64,000 nt of DNA. It comes from Methanospirillum hungatei (GTDB lineage: Archaea > Halobacteriota > Methanomicrobia > Methanomicrobiales > Methanospirillaceae). A program made the position numbers and the translations under genes. Positions 34,485 through 43,452 of this stretch are shown piece after piece (positions within the stretch are counted from its first letter, which is position 1; every line of letters begins with the position of its first letter). Location of the stretch: NCBI RefSeq assembly GCF_019263745.1, contig NZ_CP077107.1, positions 2,232,001 to 2,296,000 on the forward strand, given 5' to 3'. The notes beneath the pieces were generated by a model. The model did no database searches. It saw only the letters and a list, made by a program, of their open reading frames with translations, and was not told the DNA's origin.

Positions 34485-36905
34485 ATGATCATTACCCGAA
34501 AGAAGCTTACTGTTGTTCTTTTCTGTCTCATTTTTTCTGCTATTGTTGGGTTATTTTTCCGATTACAAACCCTGTTGGATTTCTCTTCTGGAATTATTCC
34601 TATCGTCATGCATGAGGATCCCTGGTATACTGTCAGACAGATAGAACAGATGGTACATAATTACCCATCTTATGCATGGTTTGATCCAATGCTGAATTAT
34701 CCGGATGGGAAAACCATCCAGTGGGGTCCTTTCTTTCCCTTTCTTGGGGCCACTCTTGCATTAGTTTTTGGTGCAACAACACAAGGAGATGTTATCAGGA
34801 TTGCTTCCTGGGTACCTCCATTGTTGTTTTTAGTGATGATTCCGATTAGTTTTTTGATCGGTAAAAAAATCTGGAATTTACGGGTAGGGGTGCTCTCTGC
34901 AATTCTGGTGAGTGTTGTGAATGGTGAATTTTTATATCGCTCCATGTACAGTAACCTTGATCACCATATTGCAGAGACGGTTTTATCGTTTGCCTTCATT
35001 TTAGGATATTTGTACATCCTTCAGTTTCTAAAAAATAAAAATCACTCAGAAAAATCAACATATCTTTACCTCTTGAGTCTTTTCTGCGGGGTGGTTTTTT
35101 ATATGGGATATATGAACATCCCGACAATAATGCTTGTAGCATTAACTATTCCGATATTTTTTGTTGTGTATGCTTTTCTTGAAGATGATGCAAGTTCGGT
35201 TTTTAAACTTTTTTTAGCGAACGCCATAATATTTGGGACATTTATTCTACTCTATCTTCTATCGGGAGTTCCCTATCATGGACTGGATATCCAAGGGTAT
35301 AATTATGGAGTTATTGCTGCTTCTATTGCGATAATACTGTTTTCACTCTTTGTTAGTGTATTAAAACAACATTTCGCAATACAGTCTGGAAAAGCAAATC
35401 CAAAATTTTTTATAATCTCTAGCGTCCTTACAGTTCTGATAATAATCTTGGGGTATTATTTTGGCATTATATACTCATTTTATAATTCATTTATCCGGTT
35501 TTTCTTTGCTTCATTTAGTAGTACTGGTATTGATGAATTAAGCCCTATATCATTAATGAGGGCCGTTTTAAGTTATAATGTTGCAATAGCCTTTTCAATA
35601 ATCGGGTTTTTCATTGTTGTTTATGCAATTATCAGGAATAAAAACCGGATTTTGATCTATTTTTTTATCTGGGCAACCTTACTTTCCATTGTATCAATAT
35701 CACAGGTTCGGTACCAATACTACGAAGGACCGATTGTTTGCATACTCATGGCGATCTGTCTTGATCAGATATATTTAAAATTGTCAGAACAATTAGATAA
35801 GAAAAAGAAGGTTACTAATTCTAGTCTGAATTCGAAAAATATCGCACTAATTTTTATTACTCTCATAGTCGTTGTGTATTATATTCTTTCTTTATCAATT
35901 GGATTATATGTTCTCCCAACTTTTTATGGAAAATCAATAAAAAGTGAATGGGTTGACACTACTCTGTGGCTCAAAAATAACACCCCTGCGCCATCATTAG
36001 ACTATTATGCTATCTATGAGCATGACTTATTTCAATATCCATCCAATACACATACTATTTTATCCTGGTGGGATTATGGGCATTATATCCTCACAATTGG
36101 AAACCGGCTCCCATTAGCGACTCCTCTACAAGATCGGGGTGCACATATAGCAGCATCATTTTTTTTAACAACGAATGAGACCAAAGCAAATCAGGTCATT
36201 TCACCATTTCATGCCAGGTATATCGTAACAAACTATGACCTCAGCCAAATCTATAACACTGTATCTCTATGGGCAGGCCAAAAATTCTCATATGAATCAT
36301 ATATTCATAATTTTATAAGAAAAAATAATGATAATGTGGCCCAATTGAAAGGACTTCGGGATCCATTCTTTTTGTCCATGTTTACACGAATGCATTATTT
36401 CGATGGTTCATTCATGAAAGCATCAGAAGGACATGAGATTTCATATGCAGATATTCCTTCTGATGGTGTGAATATATCATATATTGTTCATGATTTGGAT
36501 CCATCAACTCTGGATCTTAATCCAGCTTTCATAAAAAAAGAAATAATTTCATTTAACTATACACGTTCGACAGTCGACGTTCCGGCTCTGACATCATACC
36601 GGTTAATTTATGAATCACCAAAAGTGGTCTCGAATCTTACAGACTTCGAGATTCATCCGGTAAAGGTTTTCGAACATGTCAAGGGACACACCATCCCCGG
36701 AACCGGAACGGTAGAACTCCCTCTTGTTACAAACCAGGGCCGAAATTTTACCTACCGGCAACAGAGTGTCAACAACACATTCACTCTTCCCTATTCAACG
36801 ACGAATTCACCTTATGATGTTCATGCAACCGGACCATATCGGATTATTGAAACGAATGAGACTTTTGAGGTAGATGAGTCCCAAATAGAAAAGTACTATA
36901 TATAA
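34485..36905 (+). CDS. aglB: Oligosaccharyltransferase AglB (STT3 family)
   Basis: Protein of 806 residues from the ATG at 34485. About 12-13 membrane helices occupy the first 480 residues. The first external loop carries the catalytic acidic motif MHEDPWYTVRQIE, and a DHH follows in the second (NLDHHIAETV). The soluble C-terminal domain has the family signature WWDYGHY (SWWDYGHYILTIGNRLP). This is the single-subunit enzyme that moves glycan from dolichol phosphate to Asn of N-x-S/T. It lies between two homologous envelope genes, suggesting that at least one is its substrate. Confidence 0.93.
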   Translation: MIITRKKLTVVLFCLIFSAIVGLFFRLQTLLDFSSGIIPIVMHEDPWYTVRQIEQMVHNYPSYAWFDPMLNYPDGKTIQWGPFFPFLGATLALVFGATTQGDVIRIASWVPPLLFLVMIPISFLIGKKIWNLRVGVLSAILVSVVNGEFLYRSMYSNLDHHIAETVLSFAFILGYLYILQFLKNKNHSEKSTYLYLLSLFCGVVFYMGYMNIPTIMLVALTIPIFFVVYAFLEDDASSVFKLFLANAIIFGTFILLYLLSGVPYHGLDIQGYNYGVIAASIAIILFSLFVSVLKQHFAIQSGKANPKFFIISSVLTVLIIILGYYFGIIYSFYNSFIRFFFASFSSTGIDELSPISLMRAVLSYNVAIAFSIIGFFIVVYAIIRNKNRILIYFFIWATLLSIVSISQVRYQYYEGPIVCILMAICLDQIYLKLSEQLDKKKKVTNSSLNSKNIALIFITLIVVVYYILSLSIGLYVLPTFYGKSIKSEWVDTTLWLKNNTPAPSLDYYAIYEHDLFQYPSNTHTILSWWDYGHYILTIGNRLPLATPLQDRGAHIAASFFLTTNETKANQVISPFHARYIVTNYDLSQIYNTVSLWAGQKFSYESYIHNFIRKNNDNVAQLKGLRDPFFLSMFTRMHYFDGSFMKASEGHEISYADIPSDGVNISYIVHDLDPSTLDLNPAFIKKEIISFNYTRSTVDVPALTSYRLIYESPKVVSNLTDFEIHPVKVFEHVKGHTIPGTGTVELPLVTNQGRNFTYRQQSVNNTFTLPYSTTNSPYDVHATGPYRIIETNETFEVDESQIEKYYI

Positions 36906-36985
36906 TCATCTCTTTTCTCTAATTTTTACTCTACATAACTATCAAATACTCTCCTCGTGAGTATACATTTGCACTGGGGTGGGGT

Positions 36986-37807
36986 ATGTATTGGATACGT
37001 CTATATGTAGTTGCCATTATGGCATTATTTTTAATACCTGTTCCGATTTGGGGAGACTTTTTGCCAAACGCGACTCCGGAGAATCAGGTATTCTCAATCA
37101 CAACTTTGATCGATGTGATAGGATTTGTGAGAACTGATACAGAGATGAGCTGGACAATATCTGGAGGGACATTAGAGAGTAAAAAATTTGGATCTGATGA
37201 GACACTCGCCTCGCTATTATACAAGGACTCGATGATGACCAATGGCGGACATTTGTTACTGAGTAGTTCTCTTGATTTTGATTCACGAAACAAGTCCAGT
37301 GGGCTGTATAATTTCGAGACTGACAAGGTATTTACCTACGAGAGTATGGAAGGTAGTCACCTGGTTGCAGATGAGTACCTGGTGATGAGCACCGGAGGTA
37401 ATTATTCTGATTCTGGCAACATTGGTCGGTGTGTTTTTGCATCTGACTCTTCAGCTTCAGCGCCGGCGTTCTGTAACACGGTCCGTGCACGTAGTTCCCT
37501 ATTGAATGTAAATAGTGCACAGGTTTCAACATCTGCTAAATCCAGAATTGTGGCTGCTGATGGTTCAGTTCCGTCAGCTCTATCTTACCGGATTGATTTA
37601 ACTCCGAATCCTGCGTCCAGTCTTGGATATGCTGTGGGATCGGTAACAACAGAATTTTCTGCAGATATCATGGAGGCAAGGAGTGATGGGAGCTCATGGA
37701 ATAAGACTTCGGCAACAAATACCATGAAAGATAAAGCATCGGTCTCTGGGGGGATAATTACCTTCTCGAAAGCATTTGATTATCAGTCAGGTCTTCGGAT
37801 CACCTGA
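36986..37807 (+). CDS. Secreted paralogue of the candidate sheath-type protein
   Basis: Protein of 273 residues, signal peptide included (VVAIMALFLIPVPIWG). It aligns with the 33242 protein from PENQVFSITTLIDV onward and shares the Cys pair (GRCVF...AFCN), NSAQVST and the end region MEARSDG, SVSGGI, FDYQSG. A block of about 90 residues present near positions 70-165 of the larger protein is missing. It has four N-x-S/T sequons (NATP, NKSS, NYSD, NKTS), while the larger paralogue has none. Codon use is ordinary, so it is less expressed. Probably a minor component or variant of the same layer. Confidence 0.6.
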   Translation: MYWIRLYVVAIMALFLIPVPIWGDFLPNATPENQVFSITTLIDVIGFVRTDTEMSWTISGGTLESKKFGSDETLASLLYKDSMMTNGGHLLLSSSLDFDSRNKSSGLYNFETDKVFTYESMEGSHLVADEYLVMSTGGNYSDSGNIGRCVFASDSSASAPAFCNTVRARSSLLNVNSAQVSTSAKSRIVAADGSVPSALSYRIDLTPNPASSLGYAVGSVTTEFSADIMEARSDGSSWNKTSATNTMKDKASVSGGIITFSKAFDYQSGLRIT

Positions 37808-37882
37808 CCTTTTTTGGGCAGGTATAAACCTTCAGTTTTTGTTGCCTAAATATTTTTTATTTTTTATATTTTCCATCCCCTA

Positions 37883-38224
37883 ATGAAGAGTGCTGAGTCG
37901 GCAGGAACATTACTCCGGAAAACAATAGAACTTGAAAAGAATCTTCCGGATGAGAGTCTTCGAAACAAGGTTCGTGAGCTTACTCTTATCTTGTCCAACC
38001 AAATTGTTAATAAAACCATACTCGATGAACTTTGGGAGGAACTTCAAATGCTGAAAGTGATAAAATACGCCGAAGAGAAAGGGATGAAAAAAGGGATAGA
38101 AAAAGGGACGATCGAAGTTGCCAAAAACCTCCTTTCTTTAGGAATGGATGCTGAGTTTGTTATGAAAGCGACTGGTTTAGATCTCCCTACAATCCGGTCC
38201 CTTGAGAAACTAACTCGTCAGTAG
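37883..38224 (+). pseudogene. 5'-truncated copy of the Rpn-family nuclease gene
   Basis: The 113 codons from the ATG at 37883 match residues 160-288 of the intact gene at 39032 (MKSAESAGTLLRKTIELEKN, ESLRNKVRELTLIL, LPTIRSLEKL), with a shorter KGIEKG stretch. The nuclease half is missing and no frame continues upstream. That internal Met is not a natural start, so the reading frame is a leftover of the segmental duplication, though a short coiled-coil product remains possible. Confidence 0.75.
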
Positions 38225-38240
38225 CCTCATCCCTTTTCTC

Positions 38241-38466
38241 CTTTCCGGATGAGAATCTTCGAAACAAGGTTCGTGAGCTAACTCTTATCTTATCAAACCG
38301 GATTGTGGATAAAAAGATACTTGATGAACTTTGGGACACATATTCGTCTTTCACAAAGATTCAATATACCTTTCCTGTAAAGCAGGGTTATGACGATCCC
38401 AATAGGTTGAAGTTTTCCTATCGTAACGAAGGCTTTTTCATGATCTATTTTGGGGTTATTTTCTGA
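38241..38466 (+). pseudogene. Second Rpn-gene fragment with conserved tail
   Basis: Directly after the truncated gene, the sequence again matches the Rpn segment for PDESLRNKVRELTLILSNRI and following codons to DELWD, then continues into a tail reading YTFPVK...YRNEGFFMIYFGVIF and a TGA. The same arrangement occurs after the intact copy (39913-40144). Fragment without start codon. Confidence 0.6.
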
Positions 38467-38601
38467 TTTGGGGGGTAATTTGGGAGATTTAATACTGTGT
38501 TTATATGTGGAGCCAGAATATTGTCGAATTGGCCTTTATTTTGCCTATATCCAAAGAAAATCGACTCTGTAGAGGGCCGGTATTTGTTCCGGATATGGGG
38601 G

Positions 38602-38612
38602 TATATAAATAG
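38602..38612 (+). promoter_or_regulatory. TATA-like element in repeat copy A
   Basis: The run TATATAAATAG in copy A matches the one in copy B at 40280-40290 upstream of the pilin-like gene. It lies about 195 bp before the truncated pilin ORF. Presumably a duplicated, possibly still active promoter. Confidence 0.4.
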
Positions 38613-38804
38613 TGGGGTACATGGAAAAAGGCTGTCTCCGGCCGTCTGTACGTGTATTTTAAAATTTGCTAATTGAGGTTATATGGTAAAATAAAACCTT
38701 ATAGGAGTATATTTGGAATTTATTTGGATTAATCCGTATTTTCTGCTTGTGTTTTTCTGCTGAAATGTATATCCCTTAAGAGGTTGATTACTCATGCAAT
38801 AGCC

Positions 38805-38951
38805 ATGTCTGGTCGGGTTAGTGAAGACGGTCTTTCCGAGGTAATCGGATTCATTCTGATTCTTGGTTTGTTAGTCGTTGTGTTATCTCTGTATGTTACC
38901 TATGTAGTTCCATCTGAAGGCCGGACACATGAGATCGAACAGATTGGTTAA
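38805..38951 (+). pseudogene. Truncated pilin-like gene, 48 codons
   Basis: Starts with the same MSGRVSEDGLSEVIGF as the pilin-like gene at 40483 and is nearly identical over 45 codons, then a 52-bp deletion brings in GGT TAA. The product would be just a class III signal peptide plus the hydrophobic pilin helix (ILILGLLVVVLSLYVTYVV). Created by the segmental duplication; whether it is expressed is unknown. Confidence 0.65.
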
Positions 38952-39031
38952 ATAAATTATTCATCGATAATCCAATCCTGTGAAAAACCGAATAATACTA
39001 ATCTCATGATCTCCAGAGTTTTTGGGCCTTC

Positions 39032-39898
39032 ATGAAAAAAATTCACCACAATAATTATGATCTGGTCCTGAAAGAGGCATTCTCTCTTTTCCATAACAAA
39101 TCTCTGGATTTTCTCGGTCTTGATCTCCCTCCCATTGTCAGTTTTATGGAGACCGAAATTGCCGAAGTTGAGACAACCGACGACATGATGGATCTCAACT
39201 TTCTCCTTCAGGACGGTTCAATCCTTCATCTCGAAGAGGAGACTTATCTCTCTATTGGGGACCTGATCCGGTTTGCTCATTATGATCTCCGGTTATACAA
39301 GCGGTATAAGAAAAGGATCCATACGGTGGTCCTTACTCCATCTGATGGATTACCAGGAACAAAGGTATTAGATACTGGTAATCTACAGTATAGTGTACTA
39401 CAGATTGTCTTTCAAGATAGGGATGGAGACTCACTCCTTGAAGAAATTCAATCCGCTCTGGGTAGAGGAGAACCGGTGAATGAACTGGAGATGATTTTCC
39501 TTCCTCTAATGAAGAGTGCTGAGTCGGCAGGAACATTACTCCGGAAAACAATAGAACTTGAAAAGAATCTTCCTGATGAGAGTCTTCGAAACAAGGTTCG
39601 AGAGCTAACTCTTATCTTATCAAACCGGATCGTGGATAAAAAGATACTTGATGAACTTTGGGAGGAGCTTCAAATGCTGAAAGTGATAAAATACGCCGAA
39701 GAGAAAGGGATGAAAAAGGGGATTGAAAAAGGAATAGAAAAAGGAATAGAAAAAGGGATAATGAAAGGTAAAGAGGAAGGGACTATCGAAGTTGCCAAAA
39801 ACCTCCTTTCTCTAGGAATGGATGATGATTTTGTTATGAAAGCAACTGGTTTAGATCTCCCTACAATCCGTTCCCTTGAGAAACTAGTTCATCAGTAG
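39032..39898 (+). CDS. Rpn-family PD-(D/E)XK nuclease
   Basis: Protein of 288 residues. The N-terminal 110 residues form the nuclease-like core found in Rpn/transposase-associated families: acidic DLNFLLQDGSILHLEEET (Asp and Glu of the PD-ExK type) and LIRFAHYDLRLYKRYKK. Residues 165-225 are helical. Then a run of repeats (KGMKKGIEKGIEKGIEKGIM) and a short C-terminal helix-turn-helix-like end (LGMDDDFVMKATGLDLPT). Rpn proteins promote recombination or DNA cleavage. The repeat run varies in length between this and the truncated copy. Two decayed fragments flank it, so the locus has been unstable. Confidence 0.75.
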   Translation: MKKIHHNNYDLVLKEAFSLFHNKSLDFLGLDLPPIVSFMETEIAEVETTDDMMDLNFLLQDGSILHLEEETYLSIGDLIRFAHYDLRLYKRYKKRIHTVVLTPSDGLPGTKVLDTGNLQYSVLQIVFQDRDGDSLLEEIQSALGRGEPVNELEMIFLPLMKSAESAGTLLRKTIELEKNLPDESLRNKVRELTLILSNRIVDKKILDELWEELQMLKVIKYAEEKGMKKGIEKGIEKGIEKGIMKGKEEGTIEVAKNLLSLGMDDDFVMKATGLDLPTIRSLEKLVHQ

Positions 39899-39912
39899 CC
39901 TCATCCCTTTTT

Positions 39913-40144
39913 TCCTTTCCTGATGAGAGTCTTCGAAACAAGGTTCGAGAGCTTACTCTTATCTTATCAAACCGGATCGTGGATAAAAAGATACTTGATG
40001 AACTCTGGGATACATATTCGTCTATTTCAAATCGATATTCAATATACCTTTCCTGTAAAGCGGAGTTATGACGTTCCCAATAGGTTGGAGTATTCCTATC
40101 GGAACGAAGGCTTTTTCATGATCTATTTTGGGGTTATTTTCTGA
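39913..40144 (+). pseudogene. Rpn-gene fragment after the intact copy
   Basis: Twelve bases past the Rpn stop the sequence repeats the codons for PDESLRNKVRELTLILSNRIVDKKILDELWD and runs into the tail YTFPVKRSYDVPNRLEYSYR ... FGVIF before TGA, as in copy A. The five amino-acid differences between the tails of the two copies and the shared stop show that both descend from one ancestor. Confidence 0.55.
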
Positions 40145-40279
40145 TTTAGGGGTTAATTTGGGAGATTTAATACTGTGTTTATATGTGGTGCCAGAATATT
40201 TTCGAATTGGCCTTTATTTTGCCTACATCCAAAGGAAACCGATTCTGTAGAGGGCCGGTATTTGTTCCGGATATGGGGG

Positions 40280-40290
40280 TATATAAATAG
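40280..40290 (+). promoter_or_regulatory. TATA-like element upstream of the pilin cluster
   Basis: TATATAAATAG preceded by G-rich sequence (GGGGG) forms the best archaeal promoter candidate before the six pilin-like genes. It is 193 bp ahead of the first ATG, so the mRNA would carry a long leader of about 165 nt. The 180 bp between holds no gene. Confidence 0.45.
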
Positions 40291-40482
40291 TGGGGTACAT
40301 GGAAACAGGGTGTCTCCGGCCGTCTGTACGTGTATTTTAAAATGTGCTAATTGAGGTTATATGGTAAAATAAAACAATATAGGAGTATATTTGGAATTTA
40401 TTTGGATTAATCCGTATTTTCTGCTTGTGTTTTTCTGCTGAAATGTATATCCCTTAAGAGGTTGATAACTCATGCAATAGCC

Positions 40483-42957
40483 ATGTCTGGTCGGGTCAGT
40501 GAAGACGGTCTTTCCGAGGTAATCGGATTCATTCTGATTCTTGGTTTGTTAGTCGTTGTGTTATCTCTGTATGTTACCTATGTAGTTCCATCTGAAGGCC
40601 GGACACATGAGATCGAACAGATGGATTACATCAAACAACAGTTCCTTGATTATAAATTGAGCACGGATGCTCTTTGGTTAAATAATCAAATCGGTGCATC
40701 AATCAGTCAGTCACTAAGAATGGGAACTGGTGGAGCGACAACTTCAGGTATGTTTGGTGGGTTCTCGTTGGTTTCTCCGGTTGGCTCATCTGGTTCGGTA
40801 ATGGTGAATCCGATGGAGAGATCGGAGCGGATGCATATTACTGCAACCGGTGTTACTCAGAACAATCCAGCAGTGTTCAGAGTGATAGATGGTCCGATAA
40901 TTGATAGTGTTAGTCCAAAATCTGTTGCTATGGGAGTACCAACTACAGTTATAATCGAGGGATCTGGGTTTAGTGATGGGATTGATAAAGTAGAGATTTT
41001 TTTTAACAATAAAAGATTAGTGGATCTTGATGATGATGATGAGGACGATAAAATTCTCATTAACAATAATCAGATAACGATTGAGGATTATTCATCCATA
41101 GAATCAGGGATAGTACATATCTATCTAAGAAAACCCGGTGGTGTCAGTTCGAATAATGCTTATATTTTGATAGAGTCTCATTCTAGCAGCATTCCTACTC
41201 CCAAAATTGACACATTCGTCAGTACTAGATACCTATTAGATTCAGATCCTATTGCTTCGTCTAGAATTATTGTAATAGGAACAGGAATATCAGAAGACTA
41301 CACTAAATTTTTTGTAAATAATAACTTTGTTGATAAAAGTGATTTAATTTTTAATTCTGGCTCCAGTCCCGTAAATATCATTAATTTACAGAAATATCTC
41401 GTTACAGAGGGATCGATACCAACTATTACCCCATGTGTTATTCCTATTACTATTGTAAATCCTCCTGGCATAACGACTCCGGGGGGTGGAAGTTCGAGTT
41501 ATGAATTCTATGTTCTCCCAAAAAAAACCGGTTTTCCAGAAATCTGGGGTATTTCGCTAAAACAAACATCTGTGACTAATCTTGGTTTGAATGAAGATCT
41601 GATTATCTATGGAGCAGGATTTGTTCCTCCTATTCATGTGATGTGGGGAGATGAACTCATTAACTCTTATTCCATTATTAATTCCAATGAAATTCATATT
41701 CCAAAAGAGTGGTTTAATGACCATTTGAATGAAGAAAAGACTGTGGAGATATCAGTTCGTAATGGTGGGTCATCAGGTTCGATTGAAAAGTCTAGCGGTT
41801 CATTGTACCCGGCTTATCAAATTATTGCTAGCCTTTATCCTATTGAACATATTTTTATCCGATTTGTTGATCTTGGTTACATACCATTTAATGTGATCCT
41901 CGACAGTGATGATAATCCTAGATCTATTACATTACACGAATTTTTTAGATATTATTATGGAGTCATATTAAAAGACTCATATAACGATCTTTCGATTGAA
42001 ATCAAGGCGAATCCAAGGATTATTAGTTCTGATTGGAATTATTTAAAAAATGCGAATCCTAATTCAAACCCTAATTTAAATTATTATAATATAACTTACC
42101 AGACGGATCTAGTTTTAAATGTCACTCAAAATAAAACCCATATAATGGGAAATTACGTGATAAAATCTAACATAAGCCAAAATGAAGAAATCTGGTTTGA
42201 TTTGATGAATCCAGCATATGGTATATGTGATTTCATTAAAGCCCCCTTTGAATTCAATCCTCAGGTAGTTTCGGGTTCTAATCCACCACTAGATCCAAAA
42301 TTCACTGGTGCCCATCGATTTAGCGTTGATTATGTGATTTTGTCTAACTTAAAAAATGGAACAATAATTATTGATAACGCTCTTGGCGGCCTCGAATATA
42401 ACTCTAAGAATTATTATTATCGCTCTCAGCAGGATTTCATCTATCAGAACGGAGGTGTTTTCGTAGAACAACCAGATGGCTCATACCCCTTAGTTCTCCC
42501 TCCCATATCGATCTCAAGAGATGGAGATAATCTCGTGGTTGGCATAACAAATATCCCTGTATCCGGATATGATACCGTTGGCGGTAGTTCACAGGTTCAG
42601 GTCTCGTCCACTTTGGATTCGGTAAATACCTTTGGCCTCACTCCTGGTTTACCGAATGCAAAATCAGTATTGTTACATATTGATCCAACAACAGAGAGTA
42701 ATTGGGTAAAATGGATTACTACATTAAAGGCTATTTGCGAAAATGCCCGAAGTAATGGTGTCCCTGTTGCGTTTTCTAGAGATGATGACAATTATGATTC
42801 TGCATGGGTAAGAATAGAGGACGATGTTTCTGGGGTTCCAATGTTGAATATAAGGGGTGGCGGTGATGAAAACGATCAGGATATTATTCTGGATCTAAAA
42901 ACATCGGAATTCTCTGTATCATTAAATCCGGTTGGCAAAGCAGTGAGTATTCGATGA
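40483..42957 (+). CDS. Large type IV pilin-like surface protein
   Basis: Protein of 824 residues from the ATG at 40483 (the longer frame begins at a TTG). N-terminus GRVSEDGLSEVIGF followed by about 20 hydrophobic residues is an archaeal class III signal: prepilin peptidase should cut between Gly and Leu. The ectodomain of some 780 residues is beta-rich, with two IPT/TIG-like Ig segments (PIIDSVSPKSVAMGVPTTVI, FPEIWGISLKQTSVTNLGLN), an acidic DDDDEDDK patch near residue 187 and no other recognised domain. Overlaps the next gene by 4 nt. Likely a minor pilin or adhesin; far larger than a structural pilin. Confidence 0.7.
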   Translation: MSGRVSEDGLSEVIGFILILGLLVVVLSLYVTYVVPSEGRTHEIEQMDYIKQQFLDYKLSTDALWLNNQIGASISQSLRMGTGGATTSGMFGGFSLVSPVGSSGSVMVNPMERSERMHITATGVTQNNPAVFRVIDGPIIDSVSPKSVAMGVPTTVIIEGSGFSDGIDKVEIFFNNKRLVDLDDDDEDDKILINNNQITIEDYSSIESGIVHIYLRKPGGVSSNNAYILIESHSSSIPTPKIDTFVSTRYLLDSDPIASSRIIVIGTGISEDYTKFFVNNNFVDKSDLIFNSGSSPVNIINLQKYLVTEGSIPTITPCVIPITIVNPPGITTPGGGSSSYEFYVLPKKTGFPEIWGISLKQTSVTNLGLNEDLIIYGAGFVPPIHVMWGDELINSYSIINSNEIHIPKEWFNDHLNEEKTVEISVRNGGSSGSIEKSSGSLYPAYQIIASLYPIEHIFIRFVDLGYIPFNVILDSDDNPRSITLHEFFRYYYGVILKDSYNDLSIEIKANPRIISSDWNYLKNANPNSNPNLNYYNITYQTDLVLNVTQNKTHIMGNYVIKSNISQNEEIWFDLMNPAYGICDFIKAPFEFNPQVVSGSNPPLDPKFTGAHRFSVDYVILSNLKNGTIIIDNALGGLEYNSKNYYYRSQQDFIYQNGGVFVEQPDGSYPLVLPPISISRDGDNLVVGITNIPVSGYDTVGGSSQVQVSSTLDSVNTFGLTPGLPNAKSVLLHIDPTTESNWVKWITTLKAICENARSNGVPVAFSRDDDNYDSAWVRIEDDVSGVPMLNIRGGGDENDQDIILDLKTSEFSVSLNPVGKAVSIR

Positions 42958-43430
42958 TTTCACGAAGAGAAGAAGGAGTATCGGATTTAATTGGAGTTAT
43001 TATTCTCGTCGCTATTGCTGCATTAGCAGTGGGTATTATTGGTTCAACATTTTTTTCGTATGTTTCAGTTGTAAGTATCCCTCGAGCTGAATTGTCAATA
43101 ATCTGGCAGAATGGACCAGAAGATGGTTCTGATATTAAAAAACCCTATATCGTTTTTGAGCGTGGAGAATCATTATGGTATAATTCTACTCGCGTAAAAA
43201 TCAACGATGAAGGTGTGGATTTATCTAGTATATGGATTAAAAAAAGTGGCAATAATCAATACTTTTTATGGAATAAAACAATTAGCGATGATGGGGTGAT
43301 CGTTCCTTTTTCGATTGGAGATACCTTGAAATGGGATGGGCATGATCAAGCTGATAATATTTCGATAACGTATATTCAGGCCGGAAATGAGATTCTCTTG
43401 ATGACCGGAGACAGAATTCCAGAAAAATAA
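42954..43430 (+). CDS. Type IV pilin-like protein
   Basis: Protein of 158 residues with N-terminus RREEGVSDLIGVIILVAIAA, the classical archaeal type IV pilin start (cut after Gly, then VSDLIGV and a hydrophobic helix). The ectodomain of about 120 residues has beta patterns and two N-x-S/T sequons (NSTR, NKTI) plus NISI near the end. Its size is that of a true pilin, so it could be the main subunit of whatever this cluster builds. ATGA overlap with the gene before it. Confidence 0.8.
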   Translation: MISRREEGVSDLIGVIILVAIAALAVGIIGSTFFSYVSVVSIPRAELSIIWQNGPEDGSDIKKPYIVFERGESLWYNSTRVKINDEGVDLSSIWIKKSGNNQYFLWNKTISDDGVIVPFSIGDTLKWDGHDQADNISITYIQAGNEILLMTGDRIPEK

Positions 43431-43452
43431 ACCATTCCGTGTTTGATGATAA

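Larger units (their letters stand above)
37867..38955 (+). repeat. Direct segmental repeat, copy A
   Basis: Closely matches 39494-40685: the 3' part of the Rpn nuclease gene, a short tail, the AT-rich spacer with the promoter-like TATATAAATAG, and the first 45 codons of the pilin-like gene. Compared with copy B it lacks about 39 bp of the KGIEKG-coding repeats and about 52 bp of the pilin gene (equivalent to 40622-40673), resuming with 12 matching bases TTGGTTAAATAA before the copies diverge. Confidence 0.85.
39494..40685 (+). repeat. Direct segmental repeat, copy B
   Basis: The intact counterpart of copy A: it covers the 3' half of the Rpn gene, the tail fragment, the promoter spacer and the start of the pilin-like gene. 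The offset between copies grows from 1626 to 1678 bp because of small insertions. Identity looks like 90-95% by eye. Confidence 0.85.

Noticed and set aside
39712-39784. CRISPR-like repeat array
   Set aside because: The short repeats code for KGIEKG in frame and have no spacers; no array or cas gene is visible anywhere in the window.
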